Part shown: in pieces, positions 34,863-43,006 of the stretch
Position numbering within the stretch: the first letter of the stretch is position 1
Layout of the letters: each line of letters begins with the position of its first letter
Source: Fibrobacter sp. UWR4
Lineage (GTDB): Bacteria > Fibrobacterota > Fibrobacteria > Fibrobacterales > Fibrobacteraceae
Assembly (NCBI RefSeq): GCF_003149045.1
Contig: NZ_QGDU01000018.1
Coordinates: 1 to 64,000 of the forward strand
Direction: 5' to 3'
DNA length: 64,000 bases
Notes under the pieces: model-generated
The model's database searches: none
What the model saw: only the letters and a program-made list of their open reading frames with translations
What the model was told of the DNA's origin: nothing
Program-made: the position numbers and the translations under genes

Positions 34863-35663
34863 TTAGAAGTTAAAGAATAGTTCTGGATCCAGCTCCTCCC
34901 CATTTCTGGAGATCGTGTAGTGGAGGTGAGGTCCGGTTGAGTTTCCTGTGGCACCTACTGTACCGATGACATCACCCTTGGAGACGTTGCGACCCTTGGA
35001 GGTACGGATGTCCTTCATGTGGGAGTAGGTTGTTATATATCCATTATGATGGTTGATAATGACCATGTTGCCCAGGTCATCCTTCTTGCCAGCAAATTCC
35101 ACGGTGCCGCTGCCTGCTGCAAAAACCGGGTTCCCGGAAGTCGCTGCCAGGTCTACACCCATGTGGTTTGTTTCGACAGAGAACTTTTTGCTGACTACGC
35201 CCACCACAGGAACGACATTTGGCATTCTTTCCTGCTTCAGATGTTCCTCGGGCGGTTTCCATCCGTGAATTCCTTCAAAATCGATCTCGATTTTTTCGGA
35301 AGGCGTATGGGCGAACTTGTCCTTTTCAATCAAACTGTTGATTTTATTGGAATCGTTCTCCACGAATGTTTCAAAGATATTCTGAAGTCTTTCCTCCAGG
35401 ACCCAAAGTGAGTCAATACGGGAGAAAAGTTCTTCGTAGTTTGCATTTTTCTTTGAAAGCTGAGCGTTTGCAATCTTCAGGCGCTCGTAATTTGTAAGAA
35501 CGCTGGTACCTTTCTTGACGATGAAGACACCGGCAATGACGCCAATGAGGAAAACGACGGCAAAGATCTTTGCCAGCGTAAACCAGATGGCGTGAAGACG
35601 GTACTTCTTGATTCCCTGGGAATCTTCCGGAATGATCTGGAGTGTATAGTATTTACCTTTCAA
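34863..35663 (-). CDS. M23 (LytM-type) peptidoglycan peptidase
   Basis: A 266-residue protein: one N-terminal membrane helix (about 25-48), a periplasmic coiled coil (55-110), and a C-terminal M23 domain with NHMGVDLAATSGNPV (zinc HxxxD), then GTVGATGNSTGPHLHYTI with the HxH motif. It should cut cross-bridges in the cell wall. The coiled coil plus M23 layout resembles the Csd1/MepM type that works with bactofilin. Confidence 0.93.
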   Translation of the reverse strand: MKGKYYTLQIIPEDSQGIKKYRLHAIWFTLAKIFAVVFLIGVIAGVFIVKKGTSVLTNYERLKIANAQLSKKNANYEELFSRIDSLWVLEERLQNIFETFVENDSNKINSLIEKDKFAHTPSEKIEIDFEGIHGWKPPEEHLKQERMPNVVPVVGVVSKKFSVETNHMGVDLAATSGNPVFAAGSGTVEFAGKKDDLGNMVIINHHNGYITTYSHMKDIRTSKGRNVSKGDVIGTVGATGNSTGPHLHYTISRNGEELDPELFFNF

Positions 35664-35678
35664 GATGCATTCCCCGGG

Positions 35679-36692
35679 TTAACGGTTTTCCATCAGTTCC
35701 TGAATACGGGTCAGGTCATCCATGCTGTAGTAGTTGATAACGATGGTGCCCTTGGATTCGGTTGCGGCACTGGGGTTCAGCTGGACCTTGGTACCGAAGA
35801 AAGTTTCCAGGCGGTTTTCGAACTGCTTCAGGTCGGCGCTGAGTTCGCGCTTGACTGCAGGCTGTGCGGGAGGAGTCTGTGGGTCGGTCGGACTTTCAAT
35901 ATTCTGTTCACCAGAATCGTCGCCAGTGTGAACTTCCACTTCTGCAGAAGACGGAGTGTTGATATCTTCGCCGCGGGAAAGTGCTTCCAGCTGACGGACG
36001 TTCAGACCTTCCTCGATGGCACGACGGGCAATCTCTTCGGGATTGTCGATCTTGTCGGAGCAGAGTACGCGGGCTGCACCGGAAGAAATCTTGCCTTCCT
36101 GGATCCAGGCCAGAACCTGCATGGGGAGTTTCAGCAGACGAAGTGCGTTGGTAATGGCGGAGCGGGACTTACCAACAGTCTTGGCCAGATCGTCGTGAGT
36201 ATAGCCGTGAAGATCGATCAACTGTTGATAGGATTGTGCAACTTCAACAGGGTTCAGGTCCACACGCTGGATATTTTCGATGAGTGCCCATTCGCCCATG
36301 ATCTTGTCATCCAGGTTTTCGTAGACCTGTGCCTTGATGGTGGCGAGACCGGCCAGCTTTGTTGCGCGGGTACGACGTTCACCGCTGATGATCTGGTAGC
36401 GGTCGCCCACCTTGCGGACTGCGATGGGTTGGATCAGGCCATGCTTCTCGATGGTTTCCGCAAGTTCCACCAGTTCGTCGTCGTTGAAAGTCTTGCGGGG
36501 CTGGAACGGGTTGGGGTCCACCAGGTTCACGTCGATTTCAACAATTTTCTGCTGGCTGCTGTCTTCGGCGGCTGCATTGTTGATAGATTCGTTTTCTGCT
36601 GTGGGCTGTTCCTGGTTCACAGGAGTCTGTGCGGAGTGATCCTTCAGAATGTCGGCGAGACTGCGTCCCAGAGAGAAAGATTTCTTACCCAT
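35679..36692 (-). CDS. parB: chromosome partitioning protein ParB
   Basis: A 337-residue CTPase and DNA-binding protein. The N-terminal domain has VDPNPFQPRKTF and ISGERRTRATKLAG (the GERRxRA box that binds CTP), the central helix-turn-helix is YTHDDLAKTVGKSRSAITNAL, and the C-terminal dimer domain ends KGTIVINYYSMDDLTRI. A Ser/Pro-rich linker of about 60 residues separates the last two. It loads on parS sites, six of which lie within 9 kb. Confidence 0.97.
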   Translation of the reverse strand: MGKKSFSLGRSLADILKDHSAQTPVNQEQPTAENESINNAAAEDSSQQKIVEIDVNLVDPNPFQPRKTFNDDELVELAETIEKHGLIQPIAVRKVGDRYQIISGERRTRATKLAGLATIKAQVYENLDDKIMGEWALIENIQRVDLNPVEVAQSYQQLIDLHGYTHDDLAKTVGKSRSAITNALRLLKLPMQVLAWIQEGKISSGAARVLCSDKIDNPEEIARRAIEEGLNVRQLEALSRGEDINTPSSAEVEVHTGDDSGEQNIESPTDPQTPPAQPAVKRELSADLKQFENRLETFFGTKVQLNPSAATESKGTIVINYYSMDDLTRIQELMENR

Positions 36693-36757
36693 AAAATTTT
36701 TTCCTAGCGGTTTTAAATTCTCAACTTCTTTTTTAATACGAGCGGAACCGACCGGTC

Positions 36758-37543
36758 TTACTTATCCTTGTTCAGGATTTCTTCGGCCAGCTTCATGTAT
36801 GCCTGGGCGCCACTGCTCTGCACATCGTAAAGGATGGCGGGCTTGCCGTGGGAAGGAGCTTCGCTCAACTTCACGTTACGGGGGATCATTGCCTGGAATA
36901 CAGTATCGCTCAGGTTTTCACGGACTTCTTCCGCAACCTGCTTGGAGAGGCTGAGGCGGGAGTCGTACATGGTCAGGAGGGCGCCTTCGATTTTCAGGCT
37001 GGCGTTCAGATTCTTCTGGACTTCGCGGATGGTCTTGAAGAGTTCGGTCATACCCTGCAGTGCATAATATTCACACTGCACCGGAATCAGCACGCTGGTA
37101 GCGGCAGTCAGGACGTTAAGTGTTAATAAGTTCAGGCTGGGAGGTGCATCGATGATGATGTACTCGAAGGACTGTTTCAGGATGTTGATCACTCGTTCCA
37201 GACGGTGTTCACGACTCATGGCGTTCACCAGCTCGATTTCCATGACGGCCAGATCCGGACCGGAAGTGATGATCTTCAGGTAGTCCAGGGTGGTGTCCAG
37301 GATGGCGGGCTTCAGGTTTTCGTAGGTGACATTGTCCGGATTGACGGCCAGGTCCAGGATTTCGTGGGCGTCCACTTCCTGGGTTTCGTTGAAGCCGAGA
37401 CCCTGGGATGCGTTACCCTGGGGGTCCATGTCGATGAGAAGGGTCTTCTTCTCAAGGGCGGCAAAACTGGCAGCCAGATTCACGGCGGTAGTAGTCTTAC
37501 CTACGCCACCTTTCTGGTTGCATATAGCGATCACTTTACTCAT
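36758..37543 (-). CDS. parA: chromosome partitioning ATPase ParA
   Basis: A 261-residue MinD/ParA-type ATPase. ICNQKGGVGKTTTAVNLA is the deviant Walker A motif, LLIDMDPQGNASQGLG the A' motif and YIIIDAPPSLNLLTLN Walker B. It moves ParB-parS complexes along the nucleoid. It overlaps rsmG by four bases and precedes parB by 65. Confidence 0.97.
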   Translation of the reverse strand: MSKVIAICNQKGGVGKTTTAVNLAASFAALEKKTLLIDMDPQGNASQGLGFNETQEVDAHEILDLAVNPDNVTYENLKPAILDTTLDYLKIITSGPDLAVMEIELVNAMSREHRLERVINILKQSFEYIIIDAPPSLNLLTLNVLTAATSVLIPVQCEYYALQGMTELFKTIREVQKNLNASLKIEGALLTMYDSRLSLSKQVAEEVRENLSDTVFQAMIPRNVKLSEAPSHGKPAILYDVQSSGAQAYMKLAEEILNKDK

Positions 37544-38241
37544 TCGTTACCTCTTGTAACAAGGGCATATTCCTGTTCTTCCTGGGGCAGTGCATATTTA
37601 TATATGTGTACTGCCGGATCGTTTTCCAGGTGAACGATATTGTTGTAACTCTTCAGGGTCACGAATTGGCCACCACGGGCCAGACCCGGCTGGGCGCGTT
37701 CCCAGTCATTTTCAAAAGTGGAGAGGGCGCGGCAGCTGACAAAGTCCAGATAGGCCAGGCCCGAAGTTTCGAAACGCTTGCCTACGACGGTCATGTTATT
37801 CAGGTGCAGCTGGTCCTTGACGAAGTTCATGAACTGCACACGCTTGTTGCGGGGTTCCACTGCGTAGAACTGAACATCCGGCATGGCGATTGCCAGCGGG
37901 AAGGAGGGACAACCTGCACCCGCTCCCATGTCTGCCCAACGCTTACCCTTCAGCTTGCTGAGGGTCTCTGCGCGAAAAGCTGCGGTGTCATCCTGAGGCG
38001 CAGCCGAAGGATCCACCAACTTACCTATATATATATAAGGCACCAGGGAGTCGGCGATATGTCGGGACAAGAACTTCTGGGAATCCTTCTCAGAAATCAG
38101 GTTGCCATATTCCTTGGTATCCACTACTAGGTCGGCAAACTTATAAAGTTTATTCAATGTTTCTGAAGACAGTTCAACACCATTAGAGGCCAGGAACTGG
38201 TTCAAAAGATTCTTCTGTTCTTCGTTATTTTTATATGTCAT
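37540..38241 (-). CDS. rsmG: 16S rRNA m7G527 methyltransferase RsmG, with an inserted palindromic element
   Basis: A 233-residue SAM-dependent methyltransferase that modifies G527 of 16S rRNA. RWADMGAGAGCPSFPLAIA is the SAM-binding loop and YAVEPRNKRVQFM motif II. The ATG at 38241 has an AAGGAC site. Between KLV and LSKLKGKRW an extra DPSAAPQDDTAAFRAE appears, encoded by a palindromic repeat (37986-38014). The insertion falls just before the first strand of the fold, where it may be tolerated. First gene of rsmG-parA-parB. Confidence 0.95.
   Translation of the reverse strand: MTYKNNEEQKNLLNQFLASNGVELSSETLNKLYKFADLVVDTKEYGNLISEKDSQKFLSRHIADSLVPYIYIGKLVDPSAAPQDDTAAFRAETLSKLKGKRWADMGAGAGCPSFPLAIAMPDVQFYAVEPRNKRVQFMNFVKDQLHLNNMTVVGKRFETSGLAYLDFVSCRALSTFENDWERAQPGLARGGQFVTLKSYNNIVHLENDPAVHIYKYALPQEEQEYALVTRGNE
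37986..38014. repeat. palindromic element inserted in frame in rsmG
   Basis: Minus strand GGATCCTTCG, GCTGCGCC, TCAGGATGACA; same ends as the intergenic copy at 31030, different centre. It keeps the rsmG frame open and adds about ten codons. Confidence 0.75.
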
Positions 38242-38597
38242 CTTGTCCTTTTTGCGAATGTTGGCGCACTGCGTGCGCAACACCCTTCGCCTCGGACATG
38301 AAAATAAACAAGTTTATTTTCGCGTCACTCGGCTCGCATGTGTTTCACGTGAAACACATGCGCAAATTGCACCTTGAATATCGTTCCTAAAATTTAAATA
38401 TCCCAAAAAATAAAATCAACAAAACTAGGGTTCGGCCTTTTATTTAATTAAAATATCTGTGGATATTTTTTTAATTGATGTTAGGTTGTTGTGGATAGAA
38501 AATTTTAGGAAAGGCCAACTCGTTTAATCAAAAAGAATTATGTTTTAGAAGAATTGTTATTTTCTTTGTGAATCATCTTAAAAATAGGTGCGATTTT
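38242..38597. other. gene-free region upstream of rsmG: hairpins, parS and two DnaA-like boxes
   Basis: 356 bp. From left to right: the hairpin GCGCAC TGC GTGCGC (38270-38284 region), ATAAACAAGTTTAT, a perfect parS (38341-38356), then an AT-rich stretch with TGTGGATAT (38458-38466) and TGTGGATAG (38490-38498). The first box lies in the inverted repeat AAAATATC/GATATTTT. Confidence 0.6.
38341..38356. promoter_or_regulatory. parS: parS site 1 (16/16)
   Basis: TGTTTCACGTGAAACA, the consensus ParB-loading palindrome, about 100 bp upstream of rsmG-parA-parB. Confidence 0.95.
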
Positions 38598-39107
38598 ATG
38601 GTAGAAATTGAAGTTGTCCAGGGTGACATTACCAAGCTGAAAGTGGATGTCATTGTGAATGCTGCCAACAGATCCTTGCTGGGTGGCGGAGGTGTGGATG
38701 GTGCCATCCATCGTGCAGCTGGCAGAGAGTTGGTGGAAGCGTGTCGGGTGTTTGGAGGTTGCGAAACTGGCGAAGCTCGAATTACTCCCGGGTTCAAGTT
38801 GCCGGCAAAGTTCGTGATTCACACCCCCGGACCCATCTATAACGATGGCCTTCATGGGGAGCCGGAACTGCTTCGGTCCTGCTACGAAAACTCCATGAAA
38901 CTGGCTGAAGAAAATGGTTGCGAGACTGTGGCCTTCTCGGCAATCTCCACCGGAGTCTATGGCTATCCGAAAAAGGAAGCTACTGAAATTGCCATTCGAA
39001 CTGTCCGCGAATTCACATGCAGTTCTGTGAAGAAAGTAATCTTCTGTTGCTTTGGTGAAGATATGTTGAAGATTTATCAGGAAGTTCTGAAGATGATGGC
39101 GCCTTGA
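38598..39107 (+). CDS. macro-domain protein (ADP-ribose hydrolase type)
   Basis: A 169-residue macro domain. Residues 1-45 read IEVVQGDITKLKVDVIVNAA and then NRSLLGGGGVDGAIHRAAG, the pattern of O-acetyl-ADP-ribose deacetylases and ADP-ribosyl hydrolases; AISTGVYGYPKKEA is the second ligand loop. It should remove ADP-ribose derivatives in the cytosol. ATG 38598 is chosen because the conserved domain starts at once; the frame is open from 38568. Its TGA overlaps an alternative TTG start of the next gene. Confidence 0.9.
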   Translation: MVEIEVVQGDITKLKVDVIVNAANRSLLGGGGVDGAIHRAAGRELVEACRVFGGCETGEARITPGFKLPAKFVIHTPGPIYNDGLHGEPELLRSCYENSMKLAEENGCETVAFSAISTGVYGYPKKEATEIAIRTVREFTCSSVKKVIFCCFGEDMLKIYQEVLKMMAP

Positions 39108-39196
39108 ACCGCCTGGAAGTAAGAAAAATATTTGAAGAAAATCTGTGCCAAACAAGCCTTCCTTTGCTAGATTTTTTTTGCAACAGGAAGGCATTT

Positions 39197-39904
39197 ATGA
39201 TTTCTGAAATTGCCCCTATTCTTGAAAAGTTGAGGGGTACTGAAGAATACGACATCCTGGTCGAGATGGATGCTGTTTATTCCCGGATTGAAGAAAAGCA
39301 ACGGGAATGGTTTGAAAAGTCCAGGTTCACCTGTCCTCATGGCTGTGGCAAATGCTGTGAACATTTTGAGCCTGACTTGCTGGAAAGTGAAGCTCTTTAC
39401 ATGGCCGCCTGGCTATTGTGCAATCAGCCTGACGTAGCCCAGAATGTTGCCGAAGGGAAGTTTCCTTTGATAAATGTTTCACGTGAAACTTTTGCAACAT
39501 TCCAACATTGCCCCTTCTTTCGGGAGGATATTTCGGGGACGGATCTTCCGGGACATTGCACTATTTATGGTGGCCGGGCATCCATTTGCCGTCTCTTCGG
39601 AGCTGCCGGATCTCGGGATAAGCATGGCAATGAAGTCTGGAAACCCTGCAAGTTTTACCCCGCAGAAGAACTTGCTGCAGTCAAGACTCTATCTGGTGAA
39701 CCGATCCTTCATCGGCAATATACTGCAGAAGAAGTAAAGAATCTCTTTGGCATCCTACCTCCTGTCATGAGCGACATGATGGAGCAGGAAGAGACATTTA
39801 CCCCCGACGATGATTCTTCAACATTAATCCACGATATCCTGCCTAAGTACATCCAGCGGTTAATGTGGATTGTGGATTTGAATTCTGGGAAAGGTTCCAT
39901 ATAA
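39197..39904 (+). CDS. YkgJ-family cysteine cluster protein
   Basis: A 235-residue protein with FTCPHGCGKCCEHFEP (CxxxCxxCC) and later CPFF, HCTIYGGRASICRLFG and WKPCKF, the cysteine cluster assumed to bind zinc or an iron-sulfur centre in YkgJ proteins. ATG 39197 follows a strong AGGAAGG site; a TTG at 39104 would add 31 residues. A parS-like site (39475-39490) lies inside the gene and encodes VSRET. Confidence 0.82.
   Translation: MISEIAPILEKLRGTEEYDILVEMDAVYSRIEEKQREWFEKSRFTCPHGCGKCCEHFEPDLLESEALYMAAWLLCNQPDVAQNVAEGKFPLINVSRETFATFQHCPFFREDISGTDLPGHCTIYGGRASICRLFGAAGSRDKHGNEVWKPCKFYPAEELAAVKTLSGEPILHRQYTAEEVKNLFGILPPVMSDMMEQEETFTPDDDSSTLIHDILPKYIQRLMWIVDLNSGKGSI
39475..39490. promoter_or_regulatory. 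parS: parS site 2 (15/16), inside a gene
   Basis: TGTTTCACGTGAAACT; only the last base differs from consensus. It lies within the coding region of the YkgJ-type gene. Confidence 0.85.
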
Positions 39905-39946
39905 GAAAAAGCCTCCGCAAGATTTACTCAAAAAATGATTTTTCTT

Positions 39947-39977
39947 TTGACAATTCCTTTAGAAGAGCCGATATAAT
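39947..39977 (+). promoter_or_regulatory. promoter of a probable small RNA
   Basis: TTGACA (39947-39952), 19 bp, TATAAT (39972-39977). Both hexamers are consensus though the spacer is long. No reading frame follows before the terminator at 40039. Confidence 0.6.
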
Positions 39978-39983
39978 AAGTGA

Positions 39984-40070
39984 GGGTTGGTTACCCTCCC
40001 GTACTAGTCATACGGTTCTCCTTTGTTAATGGTTGGAAATCCCCGGGGCGAAAGCTCCGGGGATTTTTTT
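39984..40070 (+). ncRNA. probable small RNA of about 87 nt with three hairpins
   Basis: Placed between convergent genes and bounded by its own promoter and terminator. Hairpin 1 is AGGGT TGGTT ACCCT, hairpin 2 is CCGTA CTAGTCA TACGG (5-bp stem, 7-base loop), hairpin 3 is the terminator ATCCCCGG/CCGGGGAT (40039-40064) with seven Ts. It lacks the features of SRP RNA, 6S RNA or a tRNA. Class unknown. Confidence 0.6.
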
Positions 40071-40090
40071 GCAGGTACAATCTCGCTAAA

Positions 40091-40921
40091 TTATAGAAGG
40101 TTGATGAAGACAATTTCAGGTCGGTTGAATATTCTGGGAAGTCTTGTACTTTCCTTCGCAAGACCTCGACTTACAATCATGAGGGTCTCTTTCTTTTGGT
40201 GAATACCGCCCGTGTATTTTGGAAAGAATCCCTGATCTGGTGCATAAAATCCATCTTCGAGGAGAAGCGGTAGTCTCCATTGCCCACCGTGAGCATGGCC
40301 TGCGGTTACCAAGTCGAATCCGTATTCAGCGTATATATCCACAAGTTCAGGTCGGTGGGCTAGCAAAATGTTGTATTTACCCTTGTCCAGAAATTTCATT
40401 GTTGATTCGAGTTGAACTTTTAGGGAATCTAATCCGATGTATGTAGGATCGTCGATGCCGCATATATTGACGAGTTCATTGGACTTCTTGAGCTGTAAAC
40501 AGTTTCCTTCTAAGACTGTCGCGCCGGCTTTTGTTGTTACTTCTTTTATGAAGTCCATTTGGCTGCTCCAGTATTCGTGATTTCCGGAGACGTAGAATGA
40601 GGGATACTTTTGGGAGACTGCCTGAATGAAATTAGCGGCAGTTTCTATGGGGAGATCGTCATCATAGATATCGCCACCTAGCAAAACAATGTCGGGCTGT
40701 TCGGCATCAATAAGCTCTAGAATAGGTTTTTCGTTCTCCCCATATTTGCAGGAGTGGAAATCAGTTATAAGGGCGATTCTTATAGGTGAATGAATTTTGC
40801 CTGTTTCTACGTTGTAGTTGGTGACTTGAATTCGATAGCTAAGAAAGAAAAATAATAGAAAAGCCAAAAAGAGTATGATGGCTATGATGAAAAGTTTTCG
40901 AATTCGCTTGGAGGTAAACAT
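40091..40921 (-). CDS. membrane-anchored metallophosphoesterase (YkuE-like)
   Basis: A 276-residue protein with one N-terminal membrane helix (residues 9-29) and a phosphoesterase domain: LITDFHSCKYG, LLGGDIYDDD, VSGNHEYWSS, LLAHRPELVD and TAGHAHGGQWRLP. It resembles the larger enzyme at 1425-2858 but lacks its extra helices and tail. ATG 40921 has TATATT six bases upstream and no ribosome binding site; the frame continues to 41113 through repeat DNA, which I exclude. Confidence 0.87.
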   Translation of the reverse strand: MFTSKRIRKLFIIAIILFLAFLLFFFLSYRIQVTNYNVETGKIHSPIRIALITDFHSCKYGENEKPILELIDAEQPDIVLLGGDIYDDDLPIETAANFIQAVSQKYPSFYVSGNHEYWSSQMDFIKEVTTKAGATVLEGNCLQLKKSNELVNICGIDDPTYIGLDSLKVQLESTMKFLDKGKYNILLAHRPELVDIYAEYGFDLVTAGHAHGGQWRLPLLLEDGFYAPDQGFFPKYTGGIHQKKETLMIVSRGLAKESTRLPRIFNRPEIVFINLL

Positions 40922-40944
40922 AAACCCAATATACAAAAAACGGG

Positions 40945-41121
40945 ATGTTGGAGCACTTCGTGCGCTACATGCACATGTTCGGTCATGCCGGTGAGCAAGC
41001 TCCCTACCGCGACATTCGGCATTGGTTGGCATGCTTCGCATGCTACACTCTACGCCTCGGCAGTAAAAATACACAAGTGTATTTTTGTTGCTCTCGGCTT
41101 GATTGTGTTTCACGTGAAACC
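40945..41121. repeat. composite hairpin module B ending in parS
   Basis: Contains GAGCAC TTC GTGCGC, the unit GCCGGTGAGCAAGCTCCC (shared with module C), GCATGC TTC GCATGC after TTGG, and AAATACACAAGTGTATTT, and ends with parS site 3. Conserved frames with changing hairpin words suggest a mobile or recombining repeat family. Confidence 0.65.
41106..41121. promoter_or_regulatory. parS: parS site 3 (15/16)
   Basis: TGTTTCACGTGAAACC; last base differs. Intergenic, at the end of repeat module B. Confidence 0.88.
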
Positions 41122-41149
41122 TTATGAGGCGAGAGAAGCAGAAAATTAT

Positions 41150-41530
41150 TTATACGGTCAGTTCTACTAGATTGCCTTCGGGATCTTGAACCACACTTTC
41201 GTAGTATCCGTCTCCAGTGGTGCGAGGCTGTCCAACGACAGTGACTCCTTCAGCTTCCATCTTGGCGGTCAACTTATCCACCATTTCCTTGGACCCTAGG
41301 GACATTGCCATATGACACCATCCTAATTGTGTATTGGATATTGAAGATGCGATGTCGGTTCGGTGCATCACTTCAATGCGGGCTCCCCCATCAAAAGTAA
41401 GGAACCTGCTGGTGAAACCCTTGGCAGGGTTATGGTATTCCGGATGAACCGTAGCTTCCAGATACTTTTCATAGAAGGCGCAAACCTTCTCCATATCTTT
41501 GACCCAAATGGCAACGTGATCTATTTTCAT
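41150..41530 (-). CDS. glyoxalase/VOC-family protein
   Basis: A 126-residue vicinal-oxygen-chelate protein: IDHVAIWVKDMEKVCAFYEK at the start, GGARIEVMH in the middle and VVQDPEGNLVEL at the end, with metal ligands His 4, Glu in IEVM and Glu near the C-terminus. It may isomerise methylglyoxal adducts or act on another small substrate. TATATT is six bases before the ATG. Confidence 0.87.
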   Translation of the reverse strand: MKIDHVAIWVKDMEKVCAFYEKYLEATVHPEYHNPAKGFTSRFLTFDGGARIEVMHRTDIASSISNTQLGWCHMAMSLGSKEMVDKLTAKMEAEGVTVVGQPRTTGDGYYESVVQDPEGNLVELTV

Positions 41531-41567
41531 AGGGTTAATATATAAATAATAGGGTGCTTCGGATTGG

Positions 41568-42239
41568 TTAAACTCCCCTGGCGTCGGGGTTCCAAATGAT
41601 CTTGTGGAGCTGCACCTGGAACCTAACGTTGTTCCTTTTCATGGTCGCATTATGAAGAATCCAGTTGACCATGTCTTCGTATTTCATTGTCCCGAAGATG
41701 GGAGAAACATAGAAGGTAGGGAGCTTCAAACCGTCTCTGGCATATTCCGCTTCCATGGCCCCGATGACCCGGGCGGCATCCTGAAGATCTTCGTCGGAAC
41801 CTACCACGAACTTCAAAACATCCTTCCCCCTGAGGGTCATCATGTTCTCTAGTTTCATCTTGGGCTGCATCCCGCTGGAGATACTTTTCCAATCCATGGT
41901 GCAAATGAGCTTTCTGATACCCTTTGGTTTGGGTTGGGTCCCATTGGTCTCGATATTGATTTCGTAGCCGGAATCATCCAATATTTTCAATAAAACTTTC
42001 ACATCCTTGTGAATAAGTGGCTCCCCTCCTGTCAGGGTGACGAACTGGGTGTTGAAAGATTTGACCTTTTCCAACACTTCTTGGGGAGTCATATTCTGGA
42101 AGTCGTCCCCCTCCACGGCATACATGGAGTCACAATATTTGCATCGGAGATTACAACCGAACAGACGGATGAAGACGGCAGGGGCGCCTGTGCGGATACC
42201 CTCCCCCTCGATACTCAGGAAGATTTCAGAGATTTTCAT
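41568..42239 (-). CDS. queE: 7-carboxy-7-deazaguanine synthase QueE (radical SAM)
   Basis: A 223-residue radical-SAM enzyme of queuosine synthesis. FLSIEGEGIRTGAPAVFIRL precedes the cluster motif CNLRCKYC (CxxxCxxC), and TLTGGEPLIH follows. QueE converts carboxytetrahydropterin, made by the upstream queD product, into CDG. The genes are co-directional, 18 bases apart. Confidence 0.94.
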   Translation of the reverse strand: MKISEIFLSIEGEGIRTGAPAVFIRLFGCNLRCKYCDSMYAVEGDDFQNMTPQEVLEKVKSFNTQFVTLTGGEPLIHKDVKVLLKILDDSGYEINIETNGTQPKPKGIRKLICTMDWKSISSGMQPKMKLENMMTLRGKDVLKFVVGSDEDLQDAARVIGAMEAEYARDGLKLPTFYVSPIFGTMKYEDMVNWILHNATMKRNNVRFQVQLHKIIWNPDARGV

Positions 42240-42257
42240 AATGTACTACGGACAGTT

Positions 42258-42590
42258 TTAATCGATTTCGTATTCGGCAATATTGCCTTCGCTTTCCTGG
42301 ACCGTCACCTTGTAGCAGTTGGGAATCTGGTCGCAGATCCACTTGGCCAAGTTTTCGGCGGTGGGATTGAAGTCCACCACGTCATTGATGTACTTGTGAT
42401 CCAGCTGCTGGGAGATGATTTCCTTGGCGGCCTTGAAATCGATGACCATACCGTTGGCGTCCAAGGTCTTGGACTGGCAATATACGGTAATGATCCAGTT
42501 ATGTCCGTGAAGATTCTGGCACTTGCTTTCGTAGTTCAGTGCCAGCTTGTGTGCGCCCGATACTTCAAAGCGCTTCATTATTCTGTACAT
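42258..42590 (-). CDS. queD: 6-carboxytetrahydropterin synthase QueD
   Basis: A 110-residue enzyme that turns dihydroneopterin triphosphate into 6-carboxytetrahydropterin. Zinc ligands are His in SGAHKLAL and the pair in CQNLHGHNW; the Cys before LHGHN is the catalytic one, and VTVQESEGNIAEY supplies the Glu. First gene of the queD-queE pair. Confidence 0.94.
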   Translation of the reverse strand: MYRIMKRFEVSGAHKLALNYESKCQNLHGHNWIITVYCQSKTLDANGMVIDFKAAKEIISQQLDHKYINDVVDFNPTAENLAKWICDQIPNCYKVTVQESEGNIAEYEID

Positions 42591-43006
42591 GAGATACCTA
42601 GTTTTGTTTATAGACAGGATGGTTTTTCGAACTGTCCCGCGACTAAAGTGAGTGTCGCAGTGAATTGATGTTGAAAATATAGTAAATGTTTGCGTGTTGG
42701 CATGCTTCGCATGCTACACCCTGCGGTTTGGCTATAAAAACAAGCAAGCTTGTTTTTGCATCCAAACCTTGTGCGTGTTTGCTCCTTCGGAGCCAACTTG
42801 CTGCACCTCAGATATGCCGGTGAGCAAGCTCCCCGTCGCATCTTCGGTTTGCGTGTTGGCACTTGCAAGGTCCAAATATGCTCGTCGGGAGCAAGTGCTA
42901 CATTCTTGGGTTCGGTCATGCCGGTGAGCAAGCTCCCCGTCGCGACTCTCACCCTGCGAATGTTTCACGTGAAACACAGCAAGGCGAAGCCCGCCAACAA
43001 AGAATA
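42591..43006. other. gene-free region filled by composite hairpin module C
   Basis: 416 bp. Holds GCATGC TTC GCATGC (42700-42714), ACAAGCAAGCTTGT, GCTCC TTC GGAGC, two copies of a 25-bp unit TGCCGGTGAGCAAGCTCCCC... (42815-42839 and 42919-42943), and parS site 4 at the right end. The open frames seen here are translations of repeats and I reject them. The queD promoter must lie at the left end. Confidence 0.65.
42961..42976. promoter_or_regulatory. parS: parS site 4 (16/16)
   Basis: TGTTTCACGTGAAACA at the end of repeat module C, between convergent repeat DNA and the 43007 gene. Confidence 0.95.

Noticed and set aside
39984-40070. SRP RNA or tRNA identity for the small RNA
   Set aside because: The SRP GGAAG/AGCA loop signature is missing, and the 5-bp/7-base hairpin is not part of a cloverleaf.
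42591-43006. Open frames of 60-115 codons in the queD upstream region
   Set aside because: They are translations of hairpin repeats in several frames at once and have no ribosome binding sites.
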